Assembly: GCA_043818395.1 (NCBI GenBank)
Contig: JBDRFZ010000041.1
Location: forward strand, 1 to 15,451
Direction: 5' to 3'
From: JBDRFZ01 sp043818395
GTDB lineage: Bacteria; Patescibacteriota; Patescibacteriia; 2-12-FULL-60-25
DNA: 15,451 bases
Under the pieces are notes generated by a model. It made no database searches. It was not told the origin of the DNA and was given only the letters and a program-made list of their open reading frames with translations. Shown in pieces: positions 1 through 6,265 of this stretch (positions are counted from its first letter, which is position 1; each line of letters opens with the position of its first letter). The position numbers and the translations under genes are program-made.

Positions 1-39
1 ATCGAGATGAGTGCGTACAATATCCTTTTTCGTTGCCAT
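1..39 (-). CDS. 5' end of an unidentified leftward gene (partial)
   Basis: The reverse strand has an ATG at 39-37 followed by 12 sense codons to the window edge, reading MATKKDIVRTHLD. A second in-frame ATG lies two codons upstream (45-43), and an in-frame stop is found at 69-67. The short, lysine-rich start resembles the N-terminus of a small cytosolic protein, but 13 residues are too few to assign a family. The start codon lies in a perfect inverted repeat (32-53). The gene would be divergent from the gene starting at 162, with a 122-nt region between them. Confidence 0.35.
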   Translation of the reverse strand, partial: MATKKDIVRTHLD

Positions 40-53
40 GACCATATGGCAAC
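32..53. repeat. Perfect 8-bp inverted repeat at the divergent start region
   Basis: GTTGCCAT (32-39) and ATGGCAAC (46-53) are exact reverse complements separated by 6 nt. The repeat covers both candidate ATG codons of the leftward partial gene. It could be an operator or an mRNA hairpin hiding the start codon. There is no T-run, so it is not a terminator. Confidence 0.5.
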
Positions 54-142
54 CACGGTAACCGAATTATGGGCTATCCGGATGGGGTTCGGTAACAGTA
101 TTTATGGGTTATAACGTACGCTATGCAAAGCCGCGTATTTTG

Positions 143-148
143 GATAAT
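143..148 (+). promoter_or_regulatory. Possible -10 element for the 436-residue protein gene
   Basis: GATAAT matches the -10 consensus at five of six positions and lies 13 nt before the ATG at 162. It would put transcription start near 155. No good -35 hexamer lies 16-18 nt upstream, so this is a weak call. Confidence 0.25.
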
Positions 149-161
149 ATCAAAGTAATTT

Positions 162-1472
162 ATGACTGACACGCAGGCTCAAGAAGCCCAGCCAAAACCT
201 GAGATGATATCGCCGATTCCGGTCAGTGCGGAGCTTAGTCCTTTGGACAGGGCTATCGAAAGCGGTGATACGGCTAGCGTCGAAAGTCAGGTGGAACAGC
301 TGGCAAAAGATGAGGTTAGTGAGGTCAAGGATTTTTCGGGCGTGGCAGCCGATCGTGATTTTCCTCAAGTCACTGAAGACGTACAGAAAAAAGCTGAAGA
401 ACTTGAAAAAGCAATATTGGAACGAGCGGGTCAGGCGCAAAAAGAAATCGAAGCGGTAGTTCAAGAGAGTGGAGAATCGCCGCCTCCGGTCAAAGCAGAA
501 CAAGCGGTCATACCGGAAGTTTCCGAAGAAGCTCGGTTAGCCATGTTAGCTCAAGCCGAGCAGCCGGTAGAGCCAGAGACGGTTTCCGATGAAGCTAAAC
601 GACAGATGTTGGCTGAAGCCGAGATTCCCGAAAAACCAGCCATGATCTCCGAAGAGGCACGGCAAGCCATGATTTCTCAAGCCGAGCAGCCGGCAAAATC
701 GGAAGGCCTCGAAACGCAGGATCGCGAACAAGTTTCACATAAACTAAATGATGCTGCGGAAGCCGCTTTTGCCGCCCAGGACGAAGGTCAGATGGAGTCG
801 GCGGTTGGTGATATAGAAAAACATTTCCATGCCCAGATCGCAAACCGACAGAAGCAGCTTGATGAACTTTACGCCAAGCCCGTGAATAAACGAACCGAGG
901 GCGACCAGGCTAAGATCGATGAGCTTGAGTTTGCTAACGCCATAGATCGTAAATCGTTAGAGCGGCGGCAACTTCAGCTGGATTTAATCAAACTTAAGAA
1001 AGAAAAAGCTGAAGTCGACCAGGAGGTGGCATCCATCCAGGCGGAACTGGCATCGTTGCAGGGGGAAGAACAGTTGGAAAACCGTTTAGCCGGAGCCCAA
1101 GCCAAGCAGGCTGAACTATCGGAAAATATTCAAAAGAATGAAACTTTGGCCAATGAGTTGGCCGATACGATTCTGCAGTTGACTCGTCTCATGGACCGGG
1201 CTAAGCAGGCAGGCAAAGGCGCGGCCGAAGAAGATGAAAAGAAAAAAGCTGTCGGCGGGAGCGTGTCTGCTACCCCGGAAAGCGGCATCGAAGGATATGG
1301 TGGCGGGTTAGGTGGCGGGATAGAAGGCAAAGAGCAGGTTAAACAGTCATCAGGTACGGGACTTGAAGACGTGGTGGGAGGTGCTTTTTCCGCCGTGCAT
1401 GATCCCGGAGATTTTGGGGAGAAGATTTTAGATAAAATAATTGCAGGAGCATCATCAAAAAAGGCGGCGTAA
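162..1472 (+). CDS. Hypothetical acidic coiled-coil repeat protein, 436 aa
   Basis: I do not recognise a family. The protein has no signal peptide or membrane segment and is rich in Glu, Gln, Ala and Lys. Visible order: low-complexity N-terminus (1-25); short helical segment (26-50); charged helix (70-102); Pro-rich linker; three 21-residue repeats (120-182), each beginning V/I-S-E/D-E-A-R/K and containing a Q-A-M/L core; long heptad-rich coiled coil (about 195-350); Gly-rich stretch (365-390); short amphipathic C-terminus ending in KKAA. The segment 195-225 faintly resembles 26-50. The build suggests a structural or scaffold protein, but no function can be assigned. The ATG at 162 is the first in frame; no Shine-Dalgarno site is evident. 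The gene converges on topA with only 19 nt between stop codons and no clear terminator hairpin. Confidence 0.85.
   Translation: MTDTQAQEAQPKPEMISPIPVSAELSPLDRAIESGDTASVESQVEQLAKDEVSEVKDFSGVAADRDFPQVTEDVQKKAEELEKAILERAGQAQKEIEAVVQESGESPPPVKAEQAVIPEVSEEARLAMLAQAEQPVEPETVSDEAKRQMLAEAEIPEKPAMISEEARQAMISQAEQPAKSEGLETQDREQVSHKLNDAAEAAFAAQDEGQMESAVGDIEKHFHAQIANRQKQLDELYAKPVNKRTEGDQAKIDELEFANAIDRKSLERRQLQLDLIKLKKEKAEVDQEVASIQAELASLQGEEQLENRLAGAQAKQAELSENIQKNETLANELADTILQLTRLMDRAKQAGKGAAEEDEKKKAVGGSVSATPESGIEGYGGGLGGGIEGKEQVKQSSGTGLEDVVGGAFSAVHDPGDFGEKILDKIIAGASSKKAA
519..707 (+). repeat. Three tandem 63-bp coding repeats
   Basis: Repeat units start at 519, 582 and 645, exactly 63 nt apart, and encode three 21-residue copies. 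Units 1 and 3 share the segment CAAGCCGAGCAGCCGG. The copies differ mainly at third codon positions and in the Pro/Glu linker, so the duplication is in frame and has diverged while coding was kept. Confidence 0.85.
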
Positions 1473-1491
1473 CAAAAGTGATCCGGCTCGC

Positions 1492-3720
1492 TTAATCTGC
1501 ATCGCGTTTGAAGCCGCAACCGTCATTGGGGCAGCTTATTTTTGATTTGCCTTTTAAAACCAGAGTAGCGTAACCGCAATCCGGGCATTTTTCGCCGGTC
1601 GGTCGATCCCAAAACGCCTGGTCGCATTCAGGGTAGCGGTTGCAGGAGAAAAATAGTTTTCCTTTTTTGGATTTGCGTTCAATGATTGTGCCCAGTTTGC
1701 ATTTTGGACAAGAGATGGTATTGCCGTTGGCGTCAATCACGGGTTTTTCGATATTCTTTATGGTTTTACATTCCGGATAACGGGAACACGAAAGAAACGG
1801 GCCGTAGCGTCCGGTTTTTTTAACCATCATGGCGCCGCAGGCCGGACATTTTTCGTCCGTGGGTTCCGGTGCGGGTGGCGGTTCCTGGCCTTTCAGCGGC
1901 TTAGTTGATTTGCATGTCGGATAGTTTGTGCAGGCCAGGAATTTACCGAACCGGCCGCGTTTTACAACCATGGGAGAGCCGCATTTTTCACAGACTTCGC
2001 CTTCTGCTTCAGCATCAAGTTCTTTATCCAGTTCCTTTTCTTTAGTTTTTAAGTGTTGATGGAACGGGCCGTAAAAAGCTTCCAGAAGAGGACGCCACTC
2101 CATAACACCTTCCGCTACATGGTCCAACGATGACTCCATGCGTGATGTAAAATCCATGTCCACGATATCAGGAAAATGTTTGACCAGTAGATCATTTACT
2201 TCAAAACCCGTATCAGTCGGAGCTAGGCGTTTTTTGTCATCCCTTTCCACGTAATCGCGTTCAATAAGTGTTGAGATGGTTGGCGCATAGGTTGAAGGAC
2301 GTCCGATTCCCGATTCTTCGAGCGTTTTTACTAGTGTGGCATCTGAATATCGTGCCGGCGGTTCGGTGAAGTGCTGTTTACCTTTGATTTCCAGAGCTTG
2401 AACTTTTTCGTTCTCTTTAAGTTCCGGTAAGAATTTATCTTTATCCTGATCCGGGTAAAGTTTGAGATATCCATCAAAAATAACGCGTTGTCCTGTAGCT
2501 CTAAAACTTGCTCGGCCACATTCCAGATCTGCAGATGTTCCTAAAAGTTTAGCTGCCGGCAATTGCGTAGCCATAGCTCGCTGCCAAATGAGTTCGTAAA
2601 GTCTGAGTTCATCTTTGCCTAGATAAGCTGCGAGTTTATCTGGATTGCGTGATGGATCAGTTGGACGTATAGCTTCGTGTGCCTCTTGTGCTCCCTTTGA
2701 TTTAGTTTTATAGCGACGCGGTTCGTCCAGGCGGTATTTTTTACCGAATGTTTCTTCAATATATTCCGCAGCTTCTTTTACGAATTTATCAGCCATGTTT
2801 ACAGAATCAGTACGCATGTAAGTAATCAGACCGACCTGGCCTTCGGTGCCGACCTCTAAACCTTCGTAAAGCCTTTGCGCTAACATCATGGTCTGCTTGG
2901 CGGAAAATCCCAGGCGTTTGTTGGCATCTTGTTGCAACGTTGAAGTAGTAAAAGGCGCCGGCGGGTTGATGTTTTTTTCTTTTGATTCGACTGAACCGAT
3001 TATAAAATCGTTTCCCTCAATCTCCTTTATGATTGCATCGGCCGCTTCCTGGTTTTTTAATGCGAGTTTGTCCAAAGTTTTACCATCCAAGGAATTCAAT
3101 TTTGCTTCGAATGTATTTTCATTGCTTGGCGCTTTGAATAAACCTTCGACTGACCAGTATTCCTGTGCCACGAAAGCGCGGATTTCACGTTCGCGTTCCG
3201 CTATAATCCTGAGAGCAACGGATTGTACGCGACCGGCCGAAAGTCCGCGCCGTACATACTTCCATAAAAAAGGACTGAGTTCATAACCGACCAGGCGATC
3301 CAGAATACGCCGCGCTTGTTGAGCATCAACTAAACCTAAATCCAAGGAGCGCGGATTGGCGAGCGCGTCTTTTATCGCATCTTCGGTGATTTCATGAAAA
3401 GTAATTCTTTTGGCTTTTTTCGGATCAATATCCAGAATATTGGCGATATGCCATGAGATAGCTTCTCCTTCGCGGTCTTCGTCAGTTGCGAACAAGACTT
3501 GCTTTGCTTTGCCGGCTGCGGTCTTCAGATCTTTGACTTTAGCTTTATGGTCAGCGGAAACGGTATAGCTTGGTTCAAAGCCATGCTCCACATCCACGCC
3601 GATTTTTGATTTGGGCAGATCGCGGACATGCCCATAACTAGCCAGAACCTTATAGTTCTTACCCAGGTAGCGTGCGATTGTTTTTGCTTTGGTTGGAGAT
3701 TCTACGATTACTAGTTCCAT
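1492..3720 (-). CDS. topA: DNA topoisomerase I (type IA)
   Basis: This enzyme relaxes negatively supercoiled DNA by cutting and rejoining one strand through a 5'-phosphotyrosine link. The 742 residues show the expected order. The Toprim domain (1-115) has E7 and the acidic triad D80, D82 and E84 within TDEDREGE. The SAGRVQS motif is at 161-167. The active-site segment YMRTDS places the catalytic Tyr at 301, EAHEAIRPT is near 347-355, and GIGRPSTYAP is at 471-480. The C-terminus carries four four-cysteine zinc-ribbon modules: C577/580/597/603, C625/628/645/651, C671/674/693/699 and C712/715/730/735. The last module is shorter and lacks the usual NYP/RYP segment. Length is normal for a bacterial enzyme with several zinc ribbons. 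The gene follows dprA on the same strand, a common bacterial pairing, but a good promoter lies in the 68-nt gap. No Shine-Dalgarno site is seen before the ATG. Confidence 0.98.
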   Translation of the reverse strand: MELVIVESPTKAKTIARYLGKNYKVLASYGHVRDLPKSKIGVDVEHGFEPSYTVSADHKAKVKDLKTAAGKAKQVLFATDEDREGEAISWHIANILDIDPKKAKRITFHEITEDAIKDALANPRSLDLGLVDAQQARRILDRLVGYELSPFLWKYVRRGLSAGRVQSVALRIIAEREREIRAFVAQEYWSVEGLFKAPSNENTFEAKLNSLDGKTLDKLALKNQEAADAIIKEIEGNDFIIGSVESKEKNINPPAPFTTSTLQQDANKRLGFSAKQTMMLAQRLYEGLEVGTEGQVGLITYMRTDSVNMADKFVKEAAEYIEETFGKKYRLDEPRRYKTKSKGAQEAHEAIRPTDPSRNPDKLAAYLGKDELRLYELIWQRAMATQLPAAKLLGTSADLECGRASFRATGQRVIFDGYLKLYPDQDKDKFLPELKENEKVQALEIKGKQHFTEPPARYSDATLVKTLEESGIGRPSTYAPTISTLIERDYVERDDKKRLAPTDTGFEVNDLLVKHFPDIVDMDFTSRMESSLDHVAEGVMEWRPLLEAFYGPFHQHLKTKEKELDKELDAEAEGEVCEKCGSPMVVKRGRFGKFLACTNYPTCKSTKPLKGQEPPPAPEPTDEKCPACGAMMVKKTGRYGPFLSCSRYPECKTIKNIEKPVIDANGNTISCPKCKLGTIIERKSKKGKLFFSCNRYPECDQAFWDRPTGEKCPDCGYATLVLKGKSKISCPNDGCGFKRDAD

Positions 3721-3753
3721 ATGATTTGGTTAAAGATATCAGAGATGTTAGCG

Positions 3754-3782
3754 GTAATACCAGATTTTATTAATTTCGTCAA
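3754..3782 (-). promoter_or_regulatory. Sigma-70-type promoter for topA
   Basis: On the minus strand, TTGACG (3782-3777) and TATTAC (3759-3754) are separated by exactly 17 nt, and TGG just before the -10 supplies an extended -10 TG. Predicted transcription start is near 3747, giving a leader of about 27 nt before the topA ATG. topA could therefore be expressed independently of dprA. Confidence 0.6.
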
Positions 3783-3788
3783 AGGCCA

Positions 3789-4898
3789 CTATATCAATTT
3801 TTCAAAAATTTTTCCTTCTTGTTGGCGTACCGCGCCTTTTAATTCCAGATCAAGAAGAGTGGTAACCACGCTTGGTATGTCGCGATTTATGGATCTGCAA
3901 AGATCATCCAGATGACGCGGATATGGCAGGTGTTCGAGCAGTTCTTTTTCTATCGAAGTGAGTTTGATATCGCGGATCGGCAAAATTTTTCCAGCCTGAC
4001 TACAACTGACTTCAAAAATATCTTCCGGTTTTAAACAGGGGATAGCGCCTTGCTTGATGAGACTGTTAGTGCCTTTTGATTGGTTGCTCGTGATCGGTCC
4101 GGGGATGGCATAGACATCTCGGTTGTATTGAAGAGCTAGATGAGCGGTAATAAGCGATCCCGACTGTTCCGTAGCTTCGATTACCAGGGTCGCGCGACTA
4201 AGTCCGGCGATTATACGGTTACGCAGAGGAAAATGGTGCTTAAGGCCTTCGGTGCCTGGTGGAAATTCAGAAATTATTGTTCCGTTTCCTTTTATAATGT
4301 CGTGTGCGAGTTTTAAATTTGATCTTGGGTATATCGCGTCATCATCTATTCCTGACCCTAAAACCGCCAGGCAATACGCACTGTTTTCGAGTGCAGCTTG
4401 ATGTGCGTAAGCATCGATACCCAGAGCCAGGCCGGAGACAACGCCGATTCCAGCCAAAGCCGCTTCACGGCCAAATATTTCAGCCGTTGATTTTCCGTAA
4501 GGCGTGCAGTTTCTGGTACCGACGATAGAGATCGTATTATGATTTACATCTATATCCGCGCCCCGTACGAATAGGCAGATTGGAGGATCAGTTATTTCTT
4601 TTAGTTTATTTGGAAATTCGTCATCATGGATGGTAATGAATCGAAGATCATTTTTATCAAGATTAAGAGCAAGATCCGTTAGATTAGTGGTGTTACGGTA
4701 TTTCAGGAATTTTATTTTCGTTTTGTCTTGAAAACCGAATAAATCAAGTTTGGATGGAATGATGTTATAAGCAGCCTGGCCGTCACCTTTAAATAATTTG
4801 TTCAATTTATATAAAGTACGGTTTCCAAAATACGGGAAAGAAGCCAGGGCTAACCAACCGAGGCGGGAAGCGTCCCAAGGGCTAGTATTGACGCTCAT
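3789..4898 (-). CDS. dprA: DNA-processing protein DprA (Smf family)
   Basis: DprA binds incoming single-stranded DNA in the cytoplasm and loads RecA during natural transformation. The 369 residues have a helical N-terminal domain (about 10-90), a Rossmann-like DprA core (about 95-295) and a winged-helix C-terminus (about 315-365). Core motifs are ISIVGTRNCTPYG (123-135), VVSGLALGIDAYAH (153-166), LAVLGSGID (178-186), YPRSN (190-194), SEFPPGT (210-216), FPLRNRIIAGLS (223-234), EQSGSLITA (244-252) and VYAIPGP (262-268). No expected core motif is missing. The ATG at 4898 gives a complete N-terminal domain; the stop is TAG. There is no Shine-Dalgarno site, and a candidate -10 lies 11 nt before the ATG, which suggests a near-leaderless mRNA. 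dprA occurs in non-competent bacteria too, so it supports but does not prove DNA uptake. Confidence 0.97.
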   Translation of the reverse strand: MSVNTSPWDASRLGWLALASFPYFGNRTLYKLNKLFKGDGQAAYNIIPSKLDLFGFQDKTKIKFLKYRNTTNLTDLALNLDKNDLRFITIHDDEFPNKLKEITDPPICLFVRGADIDVNHNTISIVGTRNCTPYGKSTAEIFGREAALAGIGVVSGLALGIDAYAHQAALENSAYCLAVLGSGIDDDAIYPRSNLKLAHDIIKGNGTIISEFPPGTEGLKHHFPLRNRIIAGLSRATLVIEATEQSGSLITAHLALQYNRDVYAIPGPITSNQSKGTNSLIKQGAIPCLKPEDIFEVSCSQAGKILPIRDIKLTSIEKELLEHLPYPRHLDDLCRSINRDIPSVVTTLLDLELKGAVRQQEGKIFEKLI

Positions 4899-4909
4899 AA
4901 TTGGTAGTG

Positions 4910-4938
4910 ATAATAGGTAATCACGTAGTGCTTGTTTC
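4910..4938 (-). promoter_or_regulatory. Candidate dprA promoter
   Basis: On the minus strand, TATTAT (4915-4910) is preceded at 17 nt by GAAACA (4938-4933), a weak -35 with three consensus matches. It would start transcription about 5 nt before the dprA ATG. The -35 abuts the base of the nested hairpin at 4938-5021. Confidence 0.35.
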
Positions 4939-5030
4939 CTCGTTTCTGCTTACGGTCGGCCTTCCCGGGAGAAATATCTGCTTATCCCGGTTGTAGCGGC
5001 CTGCTGTAGGCAGGAACGAGGATTTTTTTA
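4938..5030 (+). terminator. Nested hairpin element with T-run (terminator-like)
   Basis: The outer arms CCTCGTTTCTGC (4938-4949) and GCAGGAACGAGG (5010-5021) pair over 12 positions, with one G-U on the + strand that becomes an A-C mismatch on the other strand. Inside are GGCC/GGCC (4958-4961, 4998-5001) and CCGGGA/TCCCGG (4965-4970, 4985-4990) with a 14-nt loop. A competing hairpin, CCTGC/GCAGG (5000-5004, 5010-5014), shares the right arm. A run of seven T follows at 5023-5029. This looks like a rightward intrinsic terminator, but no rightward gene lies upstream. It could block transcription entering dprA antisense, or be a dispersed palindromic repeat (REP/MITE-like). Confidence 0.5.
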
Positions 5031-5066
5031 TCTCCTATATATACCGCTGAAGGATTTTTTAGCCGG

Positions 5067-5083
5067 TGTCAAGAGCCTTGACA
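5067..5083. promoter_or_regulatory. 17-bp dyad overlapping a -35 box (candidate operator)
   Basis: TGTCAAGAGCCTTGACA is an inverted repeat with perfect 7-bp arms and a 3-nt centre. Its right half contains the TTGACA -35 of the rightward promoter, so a dimeric protein bound here would block or modulate it. On the minus strand the left half also reads TTGACA, but no -10 lies at correct spacing. This could be a repressor site or partly coincidence from -35 symmetry. Confidence 0.45.
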
Positions 5084-5106
5084 ATTTCTAAGTTTTTTGT
5101 TATAAA
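5078..5106 (+). promoter_or_regulatory. Strong near-consensus sigma-70 promoter
   Basis: TTGACA (5078-5083) and TATAAA (5101-5106) are separated by exactly 17 nt, the optimal arrangement with 11 of 12 consensus bases. Predicted start is near 5113. It is the best promoter in the window, and no long rightward ORF follows, which points to an RNA gene. Confidence 0.75.
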
Positions 5107-5115
5107 AAAAATGCA

Positions 5116-5250
5116 ATGGCATTCGCTATCACTCAAGGCTCCTTCGACAAGAGCGGATTTTATATCGTGAACAGCACCATCATCGCCATGATCGCCGGCG
5201 TCGGCCTCAAGAGTTCGCAACCCATGTTCGTGCGTAGCGGCAAGAACTAG
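5116..5250 (+). other. Possible 44-residue near-leaderless small ORF
   Basis: An ATG at 5116 lies about 3 nt after the predicted transcription start and opens a 44-codon frame ending in TAG (5248-5250). The product starts MAFAITQGSFDKSG and has a short hydrophobic middle. Most third positions are C, unlike neighbouring genes, and the frame continues nine codons past the TAG to a TGA. There is no ribosome binding site. It may be a real small protein at the head of the transcript or chance within structured RNA. Confidence 0.2.
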
Positions 5251-5673
5251 GGCGGCGCGCTCGTCGAGACCGCCTCTTGAGAGAGAGGAAAAAACAATCG
5301 TAGGAGCGGAAAACTGCAAGCAAAGGAATAGGTCGGGGGGAGATGTTTGATCCAACGCAAAGAGCAGCGTCGCATTTTGCGACGTATGGACAAATGTCAA
5401 AAACCGATACCAGCCGGAAGTGAGTAGGATTCCAGTTCAAGCTCTCATGGTACTGATCGCAACCCTGTAGCGTGGCATCAGGGCCGTAAAATCGGAAAGT
5501 TGCCACTGTCGCGTTAGATGTCGGACGAAATTCGGCATCAAAGTCTGGCCCGGACTCTCTCTTTCGGGTGCGTTTCAACCCTGACGATGAACCAGGGTAC
5601 AAGTTGTCTAGCCAGGACGTAAAATTGGCAACCTGGATCGGGATTTTTGTGGGTTGTTGTAACCCTCTCCTTG

Positions 5674-5713
5674 CCGCCAGCGAGTTTAATGCTCAATGGC
5701 GGTTTTTTATTTT
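5674..5713 (+). terminator. Rho-independent terminator of the candidate RNA
   Basis: CCGCCA (5674-5679) pairs with TGGCGG (5697-5702), with an inner GAG/CTC (5682-5684, 5692-5694). TTTTTTATTTT follows immediately (5703-5713). The T-run covers the pth stop codon, so the terminator acts convergently against pth. On the minus strand the hairpin has no T-run, so it is directional. Confidence 0.8.
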
Positions 5714-6261
5714 CTATTCCATTTATTCATAGCCTGATCTGTTCCGATCATGATCCAATCCAAAGTTATTTGTGACGCCAGTGTGATTGTTTCCGATGTT
5801 TCTTTTTCTATCCCACGAAGTACGTAATCTTCTACCGGCGTCTGATCCTTGGGATGTCCGACTCCCAGACGCAGGCGGCAGATTTTGCTGGTTCCGAGTT
5901 TTTCCTGGATCGAAGCTGCGCCTTTATGACCGGCGTGGTTGCCCTGGGCTGTAAGTTTGAAGGTCCCAGGTTCCAAATCAAGATCATCCTGCACCACTAA
6001 AATATCTTTAATTTGAATTTTATAAAAATTAGCCAGTGCCAAAACCGCATCGCCGGATGCATTCATGTAAGTTTGCGGTTTGGCTAAGAGAATTTTTTCA
6101 CCTTCTATTTTCGTGGTTGCAGTTTCAGCTTGTCGCTTGGCATCTTTTTTCCACTTAGCTTCTAATTTGCCGGCTAAAGCATCTAGTGCCAAAAATCCGG
6201 CATTATGGCGCGTCGCTTCGTATTCTTTGCCGGGGTTACCAAGCCCAACGATGAGTTTCAT
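5707..6261 (-). CDS. pth: Peptidyl-tRNA hydrolase
   Basis: Pth cleaves peptidyl-tRNA released from stalled ribosomes and so recycles tRNA. The 184 residues match the usual length. The N-terminus MKLIVGLGNPG contains the conserved Asn (N9), the catalytic His is H19 in TRHNAG, and TYMNASG (64-70) gives M66 and N67. The acidic VQDDLDL follows at 90-96, and RLRLGVGHP at 129-137. One family position is unusual: the motif normally written GHNG reads GHKG (111-114), with Lys where E. coli has Asn114, a tRNA/substrate-binding residue. The rest looks functional. The ATG is 4 nt after the der stop, indicating translational coupling at the end of the LCP-der-pth operon. The 3' end overlaps the convergent terminator of the candidate RNA. 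Confidence 0.97.
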   Translation of the reverse strand: MKLIVGLGNPGKEYEATRHNAGFLALDALAGKLEAKWKKDAKRQAETATTKIEGEKILLAKPQTYMNASGDAVLALANFYKIQIKDILVVQDDLDLEPGTFKLTAQGNHAGHKGAASIQEKLGTSKICRLRLGVGHPKDQTPVEDYVLRGIEKETSETITLASQITLDWIMIGTDQAMNKWNRK

Positions 6262-6265
6262 ATGA

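Larger units (their letters stand above)
5113..5713 (+). ncRNA. Unclassified large structured RNA, about 600 nt
   Basis: A strong promoter and a strong intrinsic terminator bracket about 600 nt with no convincing protein gene on either strand. Simple hairpins fill it: GCCG/CGGC at 5194-5205; GGCGG/CCGCC at 5251-5274 with an inner CTC/GAG; CGTCGCA/TGCGACG at 5368-5384; CGATACCA pairing with TGGT and ATCG at 5405-5459; GTGGCA/TGCCAC at 5472-5506; ATGTCG/CGGCAT at 5518-5538; CCCTG/CAGGG at 5579-5597; CCAGG/CCTGG at 5612-5636; and GGGTT/AACCC at 5651-5665. I looked for hallmarks of RNase P RNA, tmRNA, SRP RNA and 6S RNA and saw no match. The pth operon runs antisense toward it. RNA status is inferred from boundaries and pairing; class is unknown. 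Alternatives are a long regulatory RNA carrying a small ORF, or a decayed gene. Confidence 0.55.

Noticed and set aside
1473..1491. Possible bidirectional terminator between the convergent 436-aa gene and topA
   Set aside because: The 19-nt gap has no stable inverted repeat and no T-run on either strand.
5040..5072. Minus-strand promoter using TTGACA (5072-5067) and TATATA near 5043
   Set aside because: The spacing is about 23 nt, too long for a sigma-70 promoter, and no -10 lies at 16-18 nt.
5145..5150. TTCGAC near the start of the candidate RNA, as in tmRNA 5' ends
   Set aside because: The surrounding tmRNA 5' consensus, a tag reading frame ending in Ala-Ala and a tRNA-like T-arm/CCA end are all missing.
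5547..5559. Minus-strand GAGAGTCCGGGCC resembling the conserved P4 segment of RNase P RNA
   Set aside because: The other universal RNase P segments (the AGGGUGA-like and ACAGAA-like regions) were not found at suitable distance, and the strand is opposite to the promoter-terminator pair.
5059..5602. Two overlapping minus-strand ORFs of 113 and 131 codons in the dprA-pth gap
   Set aside because: Their products have unnatural composition (Cys-, Ser- and Arg-rich without domain pattern), overlap each other in different frames, and lie antisense to a region with a strong rightward promoter, terminator and many hairpins.
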